20,266 bases of DNA. It comes from a virus. The notes below the pieces were generated by a model that ran no database searches, was not told where the DNA came from, and saw only the letters and a program-made list of their open reading frames with translations. Below, piece after piece: positions 14,313-20,231 of this stretch. Location: positions 1 to 20,266 of IMG/VR virus record IMGVR_UViG_3300005935_005922, one strand, 5' to 3'. Each line of letters starts with the position of its first letter. Position 1 is the stretch's first letter. The position numbers and the translations under genes are program-made.

Positions 14313-16582
14313 GTGTTTAACTTCTCCTTGTGCTTAGCATCACTTTCTACCTTGTCTTTTTTGATTCGATCAATTAATTCTTTTTGTCTTTTTAATTTTT
14401 TCAAACTCTTTAATAAAGATTTTCCAGTATCTAATCCATCATCCACTTTAACCATTTTAGCAAAATCAACTAACTCTTTAATATGAGCTCCTGAATATCC
14501 ATTTGTATTATCCAATATAGATTTCATTAAACTATCCTCTATTTTTTCTTCAGTCCATTTAGAAATCATAGCTTTCCGCATATCTCTAGTTGGTAAAGAG
14601 AATTCTAATACATCATGAAATCTTCCAGGTCTATCTAACAAAGCATCAGGAAATTCTTCGGGATTATTAGAAGTAAGAATTGTTATCATTCCATCATTAC
14701 CTTTTAATCCATCCATCTCTGTTTTCAATAAATCCATAGAATAAGATTTTAACCATGTATCTATGTCTTCCATAAATAATATTGCTGGTGTCAATTTTCT
14801 AGCCAAACTAAATGCCATTTTTAAAGCAGTAAGTGGACCAATTTTGTCAAAATCTCTACTCGATACCCAAATAAATGTAGCATCTTTTAAAGTATTCATT
14901 AAAACTTTCCCAGTTTTAGTCTTTCCAGTTCCAGGCTTTCCAACAAACATCATTCCTCTACTCAACGCATTCTCACCCTTAGCATTTAATTGATTTACAG
15001 ATTTCTTGATACTATCCATTACTTCACTATCCAATATCAAGTCATCAAACACATCACTTGTTTTTTTAAGAAAATCACCACTTAATCCAAATATCTCTCC
15101 TCTTAAGAAATTATTTTTATTAGTCCATTCATGAACTTTATTTAATAACTCCTTATTCCAATCTTTGTCTTCAATTGTACTTAATAATTGAATTTGAAGA
15201 CTATACATGCTTGGTTGAATTTTCATTATAACCTTATTATACCCATCAACTTTATAAAAACTTGTTCCATTAACTAGGAAATCATTAGATTTTTGAGAAT
15301 TAAGCTTTATAGTCTCATATTCCAAAGGTACTTCCTTTCCACTATAAGTAAAGTTTCTACAATCAGCTAATTCAAATTCAGACAAAATCTTCTTAAATCC
15401 AGACAAGTAAGTTCCCATCATTGGACTTGGAATTTCGTAACTATTTTGATAGATTTTCTTTACATCGCAATTTAAAAATCTACTAAACATTTCGTACTCA
15501 AAACTAGCCGCTACACTTTCAACCGACTCAACATCAAAGTTTGAAGAAAGACTTAAATTCCATCTAACTCCTTTTTCTTTTATATCATCAGTACCTTCTC
15601 CAAATGAATATTGAGTTACCTCTTCGAATGATTTTGAAGCTACATGGAATGATCCACCCTTGGCCTGACAATGGCTTCTTGCTGAAGAAGCATTCCAAGC
15701 ATCTTTCTTATACCTCATTGATTGTAATTCAGATTTTCCATCCTTAATACCATAAATATGTGCTATACATTTTCCACTACTCTTAACCGCACAATTTTTT
15801 CTAGCAAATCTATCATATCCACTAGGTGAAGATAATCTACAAGAATGCTCACTTGGATATGGTTTTGATAATTCATCAGATTTCTCAACCTTAGTTAAGC
15901 CTTTTTGTCTGTCAAAAGAAACCACATATCCCTTTTTAGCCAATTTCTCTTCAATTTCTTTAGCTCTATGATCCAAACTATCTACAATTTTATGTTTTAA
16001 CTTTCTTCCCAATATCTCTCTTCTAAAAAGAATATGATATTTGATACATTCATCAGAAGGAGCACTCAAGGTATTCCAAAGTCCATGAATTAAGTCATGT
16101 CCTCTCATTAAATCTGCATTTTTGAACTCAGATGGATCTCCGATATCAACATTCTTAAAAACTACACTATCCAACCAAGAATAAACACCATCTGGCTTAA
16201 TAATCTTTTTAGGAGGATCAAATTTAGAAATTATCTCAACAGAGTAATAATAGAAGGTTTCTTCATATGGCCACCACAATTTACGCTCTTTTTCTGATAT
16301 TTTATGGAATTTTGCCAAATTTTTGAACTCTTTTGTGTTAATTTCCTTAGCTGGTTTTATTCTAATTATGGCCAAAGCAACCTCGTCCTCAATAAGATAT
16401 ATAGGAATATCAATATATTTTGCAAATTTCTCACAAGTTACTATGGCTTTTTTTTCTTTTTCCCAAATCATAGTCCCATAAGGCTTCAAAAGTATCTTTC
16501 CAGGTAAAAAAATTCTCTTCCCTGGCTCTAAAAGATCAGGAATATCTGATGGAACTACCATTTTTTTTGTTTGATTAATCAT
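14309..16582 (-). CDS. AAA+ ATPase fused to ASCH-like and prohead-associated domains
   Basis: Residues about 20-125 look ASCH-like (LLKPYGTMIW..., FHKISEKERKLWWP, KFDPP). Residues 240-316 form a Cys/His-containing module (PYPSEHSCRL, IYGIKDGKSELQSMRY, ASSARSHCQ) that I recognise from phage proteins encoded beside prohead proteases. Residues 500-712 are a FtsH/Cdc48-type AAA+ module: Walker A GKPGTGKT (548-555), Walker B ILFMEDID (601-608), sensor LTSNN (636-640), Arg finger DRPGRF (650-655), sensor-2 GYSGAHIKEL (695-704). A Lys-rich coiled tail follows. AAA+ proteins remodel or unfold proteins; placed between portal and protease it may act in head assembly. This is not a terminase, which has a different ATPase fold. 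The middle section (320-500) is unrecognised. Confidence 0.8.
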   Translation of the reverse strand: MINQTKKMVVPSDIPDLLEPGKRIFLPGKILLKPYGTMIWEKEKKAIVTCEKFAKYIDIPIYLIEDEVALAIIRIKPAKEINTKEFKNLAKFHKISEKERKLWWPYEETFYYYSVEIISKFDPPKKIIKPDGVYSWLDSVVFKNVDIGDPSEFKNADLMRGHDLIHGLWNTLSAPSDECIKYHILFRREILGRKLKHKIVDSLDHRAKEIEEKLAKKGYVVSFDRQKGLTKVEKSDELSKPYPSEHSCRLSSPSGYDRFARKNCAVKSSGKCIAHIYGIKDGKSELQSMRYKKDAWNASSARSHCQAKGGSFHVASKSFEEVTQYSFGEGTDDIKEKGVRWNLSLSSNFDVESVESVAASFEYEMFSRFLNCDVKKIYQNSYEIPSPMMGTYLSGFKKILSEFELADCRNFTYSGKEVPLEYETIKLNSQKSNDFLVNGTSFYKVDGYNKVIMKIQPSMYSLQIQLLSTIEDKDWNKELLNKVHEWTNKNNFLRGEIFGLSGDFLKKTSDVFDDLILDSEVMDSIKKSVNQLNAKGENALSRGMMFVGKPGTGKTKTGKVLMNTLKDATFIWVSSRDFDKIGPLTALKMAFSLARKLTPAILFMEDIDTWLKSYSMDLLKTEMDGLKGNDGMITILTSNNPEEFPDALLDRPGRFHDVLEFSLPTRDMRKAMISKWTEEKIEDSLMKSILDNTNGYSGAHIKELVDFAKMVKVDDGLDTGKSLLKSLKKLKRQKELIDRIKKDKVESDAKHKEKLNT

Positions 16583-16697
16583 CTTTCTTTACTTTAATTT
16601 CAAGAGGCCAACTACATTTTTTACAATGTGAGTATTCTTCTTTATTTTTTGTCCCACACTTAGGACATTTTTTTCTGTTCTCGTTTGCAGATGACAT
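16575..16697 (-). CDS. 40-residue zinc-ribbon microprotein
   Basis: A short frame starting at ATG 16697 and ending in TAA at 16575, coding CPKCG (residues 11-15) and HCKKC (24-28), a two-CxxC zinc-ribbon arrangement, followed by a basic end (KVKKDD). It overlaps the portal 3' end by 38 nt in another frame and the AAA+ start by 8 nt, which suits translational coupling inside the head operon. The paired CxxC knuckles make it more than a chance frame. Such ribbons bind Zn and often nucleic acid or protein; here an accessory to the AAA+ protein is a guess. Confidence 0.6.
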   Translation of the reverse strand: MSSANENRKKCPKCGTKNKEEYSHCKKCSWPLEIKVKKDD

Positions 16698-18183
16698 CTG
16701 TGAATTTTTCACCTAATGCGAAACATTTATCTTCAAAATTAGGTTGAATTTTTAAATTTAATAATTGCTCCCTAAGTTTTTTTGGAGTTTTAGGAGCATC
16801 AATCTCCATTTGGTCGGCTTTTGATTTCTTACCTTGCTCAAAAGCAAGAAGTGCTTTTTTATTTTCATCTTCTTTTTCATCTTCTTTTTCATCATTTTTC
16901 TTTCCAGTTCCATCGTTTACCCATTTCAATTTTAAAGTTTTCGATGCTTCTGTAATAACTTCTTGAATAAATCCATCAGGAAGATCATATCCAGTTTTCA
17001 TAATTTGACTAAATACATCTCTTAGGAATGCGACAGATGCATCTGCAAGTTTTTCAAATTTTATCTTAGGATAAACACCAGTTCCATAATTCCAATCTAT
17101 GAGAGGAGCTACTGCATAAGTATTAAGAGTGGCTTCCATTTGTTTCATTATAGATGCGATAGCTAAATCCACATATTGAGAAGCAGGAGTTCCTTTTCCA
17201 TAAGGATAAGCATATTTAACCTGATCTAAAACTTGAACTAATGCAGATTTTGACATTTGATTATTATGATGATTTATAAGTGGCATTGGATCAAATCCTC
17301 CCTCTCCACCTCTTTCAATCTCTAATTCAAGACCAGGTGGTAGTGTTACTCTAGTATTAACACCAATAGTATCTATTACTCCTTCTGCAGTTTCTCTTTC
17401 TTCTGCAGTGGTAGTTTGATTAATTTTTAAAATCTTTAAACCTGTAGTATCTATTTCAGCTTTTTTGTGAGAAATATAATATAGTTTGTGTTTTTTGTCA
17501 TAATGATAATAAGCAGTTTTTAAAATAGATTCTCCATAAAGCCAATGTTTTTCCTTTTGAAATGTAAACAACATACATTTCTCTGGAGGAATGGCAACAT
17601 CTTTTGTTTCTGATCCCAAGGTTGCACTCTGATAAACTCCCTTGAAACCACCATGTTCATCAGCTTTTAACTGAACAGTTTGAGCATCTCTTGGAGCCAA
17701 CTTTCTCCAACTAACCTTTCCCTTATACTTTCCTTTTTCAATAATCTGAGCAACCTTTTCATAGACTCGAAAACCTTCAAAAATACCTCTAGTCATATCG
17801 GCAACAATAAAAGGAAGCGGTGTAGTCATACCGCCCAAATTTGGAGGAGAAAAAAATGCAGTTTCGATAAAATCTCTTTCACCTTTATCACCTTCTGCAG
17901 GCTCTACATAAAGTGGAGTCGAAACTATTGGCAGAGTTAAAAGTCTAACTATTGCTTGAACTTCACCATCATTTCTTTGCATTTCAATATAATCTTCTGG
18001 TTTTAATTCATCAGGATTTTCTTCTGTTTCATAAGTACCGATAACTCCCTCCCTACCGATTCCTAACTCTTTTGTAAACTCAGCAATGCTCAATACCTTT
18101 TTAGTATCAACTTTTTTCTCTACTTCTTCCTTTTTTGGTTTTCTTTTTAAAAAACTAAAGAATGGCACAGTTTTAAAATGCAC
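16660..18183 (-). CDS. Portal protein, Mu gp29-like
   Basis: A 507-residue portal of the DUF935/gp29 type, forming the dodecameric DNA gateway of the head. Supporting features: EDYIEMQRNDGEVQAIVRLL, an Arg-rich MTRGIFEGFRVYEKV block, RKLAPRDAQTV, the PPEKCMLFTF and HWLYGESILKTAYYHYDKK segments, GVNTRVTLPPGLELEI, the QVLDQV/TPASQYVDLAIASIMKQ helix (tunnel-loop neighbourhood) and a charged C-terminal wing. The start is GTG at 18183, chosen because a strong GGAGG lies 10 nt upstream (18198-18194) and the gene has no good ATG nearby. A long structured leader precedes it. The 3' end overlaps the zinc-ribbon gene. Confidence 0.87.
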   Translation of the reverse strand: MHFKTVPFFSFLKRKPKKEEVEKKVDTKKVLSIAEFTKELGIGREGVIGTYETEENPDELKPEDYIEMQRNDGEVQAIVRLLTLPIVSTPLYVEPAEGDKGERDFIETAFFSPPNLGGMTTPLPFIVADMTRGIFEGFRVYEKVAQIIEKGKYKGKVSWRKLAPRDAQTVQLKADEHGGFKGVYQSATLGSETKDVAIPPEKCMLFTFQKEKHWLYGESILKTAYYHYDKKHKLYYISHKKAEIDTTGLKILKINQTTTAEERETAEGVIDTIGVNTRVTLPPGLELEIERGGEGGFDPMPLINHHNNQMSKSALVQVLDQVKYAYPYGKGTPASQYVDLAIASIMKQMEATLNTYAVAPLIDWNYGTGVYPKIKFEKLADASVAFLRDVFSQIMKTGYDLPDGFIQEVITEASKTLKLKWVNDGTGKKNDEKEDEKEDENKKALLAFEQGKKSKADQMEIDAPKTPKKLREQLLNLKIQPNFEDKCFALGEKFTDVICKREQKKMS

Positions 18184-18381
18184 CCAGGTTCAACCTCCAG
18201 AGCATAAAATGCTATATCGGCTTTAAGCAGAGACATAACATGTTTAAGCCTTGCGGACATAAACTATTACCGAGTCTACGGTGGACATAACATATTCTGG
18301 TTCAGTCTCTGCTTTGAGCTAGTGTTTATACACTACACTAAATAGGTGAACCTCCATCATGTTATGTTCCTGCTTAAAACC
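18184..18381 (-). ncRNA. Structured leader upstream of the portal gene, with mutually exclusive stems
   Basis: In the minus-strand RNA, arm C (18381-18358) can pair with arm A (18242-18219) over 24 positions with 23 pairs (two G-U) and one mismatch. The inner part of arm A (18234-18225) can instead form a perfect 10-bp helix with arm B, AAGCAGAGAC (18314-18305). Further hairpins: ACCG/CGGT near 18269-18282 and AGCAT/ATGCT near 18202-18214, just before the portal GGAGG. A 13-codon leader peptide starts inside arm C. This is the architecture of an attenuator or translation switch, but no U-tract is present, so control of portal translation or an RNA with its own function is more likely. No match to a named riboswitch was recognised. 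Confidence 0.55.
18319..18360 (-). CDS. Putative 13-codon leader peptide
   Basis: ATG at 18360, TAG at 18319, coding MMEVHLFSVVYKH. An AGGA lies 7 nt upstream, a reasonable Shine-Dalgarno, and both it and the start codon fall in arm C of the leader structure. Ribosomes on this frame would cover arm C and free arm A to pair with arm B. The frame is short enough to be chance; its placement is the only support. Confidence 0.35.
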   Translation of the reverse strand: MMEVHLFSVVYKH

Positions 18382-18409
18382 AATATCTAATCCATGGACA
18401 CTTCGTCAA
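18382..18409 (-). promoter_or_regulatory. Weak promoter candidate for the portal leader
   Basis: ACTTGACG (TTGACG at 18409-18404), 16-nt spacer, GATATT (18387-18382). The -35 shares the ACTTGAC extension of the other promoters here; the -10 is poor. A start about 18375 would place the leader structure at the 5' end of the transcript. It overlaps one copy of a 24-nt inverted repeat, so the -35-like bases may instead be part of a protein-binding site. Confidence 0.35.
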
Positions 18410-18412
18410 GTT
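18389..18412 (+). repeat. Left copy of a 24-nt inverted repeat flanking the unknown gene
   Basis: The plus strand reads AATCCATG, 2 nt, CAC, 3 nt, GTCAAGTT; the minus strand at 18891-18868 reads the same with only the two short blocks changed (19 of 24 identical). The heptamer ACTTCGT here is ACGAAGT in the other copy, its exact reverse complement. Confidence 0.5.
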
Positions 18413-18429
18413 TTAGCACAAAAATTTGT

Positions 18430-18798
18430 TTATAATATCTTAATTAGTTCGTCCATTAAATCAATAAAGTTTCCAACTGTTTTTAATTGAACTAACTTCT
18501 TGTCTTTGAGAATCTTGATTATCTCAAATGCTTGTTTGGCTTTATCTTTAGCTCGTTCCTGTAAATATACAGGATAACTTTCTCTAATTACTATTGGATA
18601 ATAATAATCTTGATAATAATGCCAACAAGTACAATTGTCAGTATAAGTAGCATGATTTCCTAAATCCGCTATATCGCCCGTGTCAGGAAGAGTTTGTAGA
18701 AAATTAATTGTTCCAGCACTATCCATATTTGAATCAGAAATATTTAAATTATCATCTACTGAACAATTAAGTGTGTTCATCACTTGTTCTTTATCCAT
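18430..18798 (-). CDS. Hypothetical protein
   Basis: I do not recognise this 122-residue protein. The N-terminal third is acidic and polar (MDKEQVMNTLNC...), the middle has an aromatic Cys/His cluster (NCTCWHYYQDYYYP), and the C-terminal third is a Lys-rich amphipathic helix region (ERAKDKAKQAFEIIKILKD). No signal peptide or membrane span. The start is the ATG at 18798; a TTG 10 codons upstream would lengthen it. It stands between the terminator of the upstream unit and the portal leader and is bracketed by inverted repeats, so it may be a separately acquired cassette. Its position before portal would suit a small packaging or head-associated protein, but nothing in the sequence shows this. 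Confidence 0.6.
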   Translation of the reverse strand: MDKEQVMNTLNCSVDDNLNISDSNMDSAGTINFLQTLPDTGDIADLGNHATYTDNCTCWHYYQDYYYPIVIRESYPVYLQERAKDKAKQAFEIIKILKDKKLVQLKTVGNFIDLMDELIKIL

Positions 18799-18867
18799 AT
18801 TTTTTTCAACTAACGGGTGTATTACCAACCGAGAGTTGTAGTTAATATTTTGTACTAAATGTTAAAG

Positions 18868-18891
18868 AACTTGACTTCGTGCTCATGGATT
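18868..18891 (-). repeat. Right copy of the 24-nt inverted repeat flanking the unknown gene
   Basis: Pairs with the copy at 18389-18412 (19 of 24 identical in inverted orientation). Both copies contain the ACTTGAC heptamer pointing outward from the enclosed gene. This copy has no matching -10, so it looks more like a binding or recombination site than a promoter. Confidence 0.5.
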
Positions 18892-18902
18892 GTCAATTGT
18901 TG

Positions 18903-18940
18903 AAATAAAAAAGGAACTAACTTAAATATTAAGCAGTTCC
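18903..18940 (-). terminator. Rho-independent terminator after the beta-rich protein gene
   Basis: Minus strand: GGAACT, an inner CTTAA/TTAAG hairpin, AGTTCC, then TTTTTTATTT. The stop codon TAA (18931-18929) lies within the stem-loop, the same economical layout as the terminator at 2878-2908. Confidence 0.8.
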
Positions 18941-19375
18941 AACAAGCCCTTTAATGGTCGCAATGCTATTTGCGGGATCACCATTACCGATAAGCATAAT
19001 TTTGATATACTTGTCCATTATCGGTACTATCAATCTATATGTGCCTGAGGCAGAATATCTATGGCTTAACATCGAATCTGTGCTAACTCCAGCAGTAACA
19101 GAAGAACCAACTTCCTGATACCAAAGTGCTGCTGCTACAAGTGTTGTTGTTGCATTATCAGTGAAATATATCTTCAAGTCCATACTACTTGATGATCCCA
19201 AACTGAGATAAATATACAACACCAAATAGTTACAATCTTCTGCATCAATAGCTTCATTGTCTTCATCATCATCACTAGTAGACAAAATAGCAGTCCCATT
19301 AGTAAAATCATTAGGTAAGACAGCATTCCAAAGCTCGTATTCCCTATGTATATAAAAATGTGATATAGATGGCAT
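18929..19375 (-). CDS. Putative virion-associated beta-rich protein
   Basis: 148 residues with alternating hydrophobic strands (NYLVLYIYLSLGSS, MDLKIYFTD, TYRLIVPIMDKYIKIMLIG) and the DPANSIATIKGLVGTA end seen in small phage structural or fibre-like beta-sandwich proteins. An acidic stretch (DDDEDNEAIDAEDC) follows the N-terminal third. No signal peptide. It has its own consensus-like promoter that places the start point at or within a few bases of the ATG (leaderless mRNA), and its own terminator, so it forms a one-gene unit. That arrangement suggests high, separately timed expression, as for a structural protein. No specific family name can be assigned. Confidence 0.65.
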   Translation of the reverse strand: MPSISHFYIHREYELWNAVLPNDFTNGTAILSTSDDDEDNEAIDAEDCNYLVLYIYLSLGSSSSMDLKIYFTDNATTTLVAAALWYQEVGSSVTAGVSTDSMLSHRYSASGTYRLIVPIMDKYIKIMLIGNGDPANSIATIKGLVGTA

Positions 19376-19383
19376 ATTATTTA

Positions 19384-19412
19384 ATTATTACTTATTAAAA
19401 ACTTAGTGTCAA
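19384..19412 (-). promoter_or_regulatory. Sigma70-type promoter of the beta-rich protein gene
   Basis: TTGACA (19412-19407), 17-nt spacer, AATAAT (19389-19384), with the ACTTGAC extension. The expected start point (about 19377) is at the ATG (19375), so this mRNA is predicted to be leaderless or nearly so. Confidence 0.6.
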
Positions 19413-19482
19413 GTGTAAAATAGGGAAGCTGACTGCTTTAGCCGCTTTATATTTTATATGTGTGTGACTTATTGCAAGCCAG

Positions 19483-19502
19483 CTCCCTTTCTCCCAAGGG
19501 AG
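19483..19502. repeat. 7-bp perfect hairpin in the leftward leader
   Basis: CTCCCTT, 6-nt loop, AAGGGAG. No T-run follows on either strand, so it is not a standard terminator. It lies between two leftward promoters. Confidence 0.45.
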
Positions 19503-19553
19503 AATTATCATGTGTCTATAATAATTTTCCCCCATTAAATGAACTATTATTGG

Positions 19554-19582
19554 AATATAACATTACTGAAACATAAGGTCAA
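19554..19582 (-). promoter_or_regulatory. Leftward sigma70-type promoter
   Basis: TTGACC (19582-19577), 17-nt spacer, TATATT (19559-19554), again with ACTTGAC. The ten bases around the -35 (AACACTTGAC) are shared with the promoter at 14284-14312. It would give a leader of about 170 nt before the ATG at 19375. Confidence 0.6.
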
Positions 19583-19673
19583 GTGTTTGTAAATCTGCGA
19601 GTTTCAGAAAAAAAATTATAAAAATTTTGCCCTATACTATATATAGAAAAGACATAGAGATAACAAGGGGTTG

Positions 19674-19687
19674 TGAACCTAGGTTCA
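19674..19687. promoter_or_regulatory. 14-bp perfect palindrome, operator candidate
   Basis: TGAACCTAGGTTCA is self-complementary throughout. It lies 12-25 nt downstream of the expected start of the strong leftward promoter at 19706-19733, a typical place for a dimeric repressor to block elongation or clearance. No second copy was found in the window. Confidence 0.5.
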
Positions 19688-19705
19688 TATATATAGTGTG
19701 TTTAT

Positions 19706-19733
19706 ATTATAACAGTATATAGGTAGATGTCAA
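19706..19733 (-). promoter_or_regulatory. Full-consensus leftward sigma70 promoter
   Basis: TTGACA (19733-19728), 16-nt spacer, TATAAT (19711-19706); both hexamers are perfect. It is preceded by CTC rather than the AC extension. It fires leftward towards the head genes, with a palindromic operator candidate just downstream. Confidence 0.65.
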
Positions 19734-19853
19734 GAGTTAAGTTTAAAGCGAGTTTTGGGATTTTTATGTAGGTTGGGAGATACAGGGAGTATCCTTTAAT
19801 CTATATTTATTTTTTTTTATCCCTTTTTATAACTAGTTGAATTGCTAGGGGGT

Positions 19854-19883
19854 GGCTTGGGCTTGAGCTTGGGCTTGAGCTTG
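19854..19883 (+). repeat. 12-bp tandem repeat GGCTTGAGCTTG
   Basis: Two full copies of GGCTTGAGCTTG preceded by a partial GGCTTG. The minus strand would read Ser-Ser-Ser-Pro units, recalling the serine-codon repeats elsewhere, but no open frame of useful length contains it. Possibly a decayed coding repeat or a replication/regulatory iteron. Confidence 0.5.
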
Positions 19884-19910
19884 TTTTAACTTGATCAATA
19901 GTTTTCCACA

Positions 19911-19928
19911 AGTCAATTTTGTTTGACT
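19911..19928. promoter_or_regulatory. Inverted repeat abutting the rightward promoter
   Basis: AGTCAA, 6 nt, TTGACT, ending 2 nt before the rightward -35. It is a possible operator for the rightward unit. The TTGAC half-site itself resembles a -35, so chance similarity is possible. Confidence 0.35.
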
Positions 19929-19930
19929 AC

Positions 19931-19959
19931 TTGACAGGGGGGGGTGATTTTGGTATTAT
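19931..19959 (+). promoter_or_regulatory. Rightward sigma70 promoter with a G8 spacer
   Basis: TTGACA, 17-nt spacer that begins with eight G, TATTAT; also ACTTGAC-extended. It drives the small gene at 20025 with a leader of about 60 nt. An uninterrupted G-run in a promoter spacer is unusual and could be a length switch. Confidence 0.65.
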
Positions 19960-19970
19960 TAACTATGGAG

Positions 19971-19989
19971 GGTATAACTATTTTATACC
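19971..19989 (+). promoter_or_regulatory. Palindrome/hairpin in the rightward leader
   Basis: GGTATAA, 5 nt, TTATACC: a perfect 7-bp inverted repeat starting about 5 nt after the expected start point. It may be a repressor operator or a 5' stabilising hairpin. Confidence 0.45.
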
Positions 19990-20024
19990 ATTAAAAAAGT
20001 TTGCTGGAACTTTTAAAAATAAAT

Positions 20025-20231
20025 ATGACTAAAAAAGATTATGTTAAAATCGCTTCTATTATTAAGGAGGCGTGGAATAAAACAACCGATAAACAGGCAG
20101 TAAGGCATATAATAACTGGACTAGAAAAAATATTTTCTGATGATAATGAAAGATTTGATATTGAAAGATTTGAAAAAGCCATTGACGATAAACCGATTAT
20201 AAACTTTAATTTTTTAAAAGAAAATGATTAA
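20025..20231 (+). CDS. Small conserved phage protein (MTKKDY-type)
   Basis: 68 residues starting MTKKDYVKIASIIKEAW and containing DNERFDIERFEKAI. Short proteins of this pattern (an MTKKDY-like start, helix, then D-x-x-RFD-x-x-(R/K)F) are frequent in phage early regions, and their role is unknown to me. The ATG at 20025 is used rather than a TTG at 20001, because the family-like start falls there. It is the first gene of the rightward unit, behind a strong promoter. It overlaps the next gene by 8 nt. Confidence 0.75.
   Translation: MTKKDYVKIASIIKEAWNKTTDKQAVRHIITGLEKIFSDDNERFDIERFEKAIDDKPIINFNFLKEND

Larger units (their letters stand above)
19376..20024. other. Divergent intergenic control region
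   Basis: About 650 bp without a convincing gene. It holds three leftward and one rightward promoter candidates, a 14-bp perfect palindrome, a 12-bp tandem repeat, a run of eight G, several inverted repeats and AT-rich tracts. In leftward leader RNA, GGGaAGCTG at 19423-19431 can pair with CAGCTCCC at 19480-19487. A single near-match to a DnaA box (TTTTCCACA, 19902-19910) is too little to call an origin. The region looks like the early/late switch of the phage. Confidence 0.65.

Noticed and set aside
18219-18320. Possible tRNA in the portal leader (AGCAGAG / CTCTGCT ends about 90 nt apart)
   Set aside because: No D-arm GG, no TTCRANY loop of correct size and no anticodon arm at the right distance; the pairing is better explained as part of a larger leader structure.
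18389-18891. Insertion sequence with terminal inverted repeats
   Set aside because: The enclosed protein shows no transposase motif and no target-site duplication was seen; the repeats are reported only as such.
19902-19910. DnaA box TTTTCCACA as a replication origin
   Set aside because: One near-match only, with no cluster of boxes; the site is adjacent to a promoter and may be chance.
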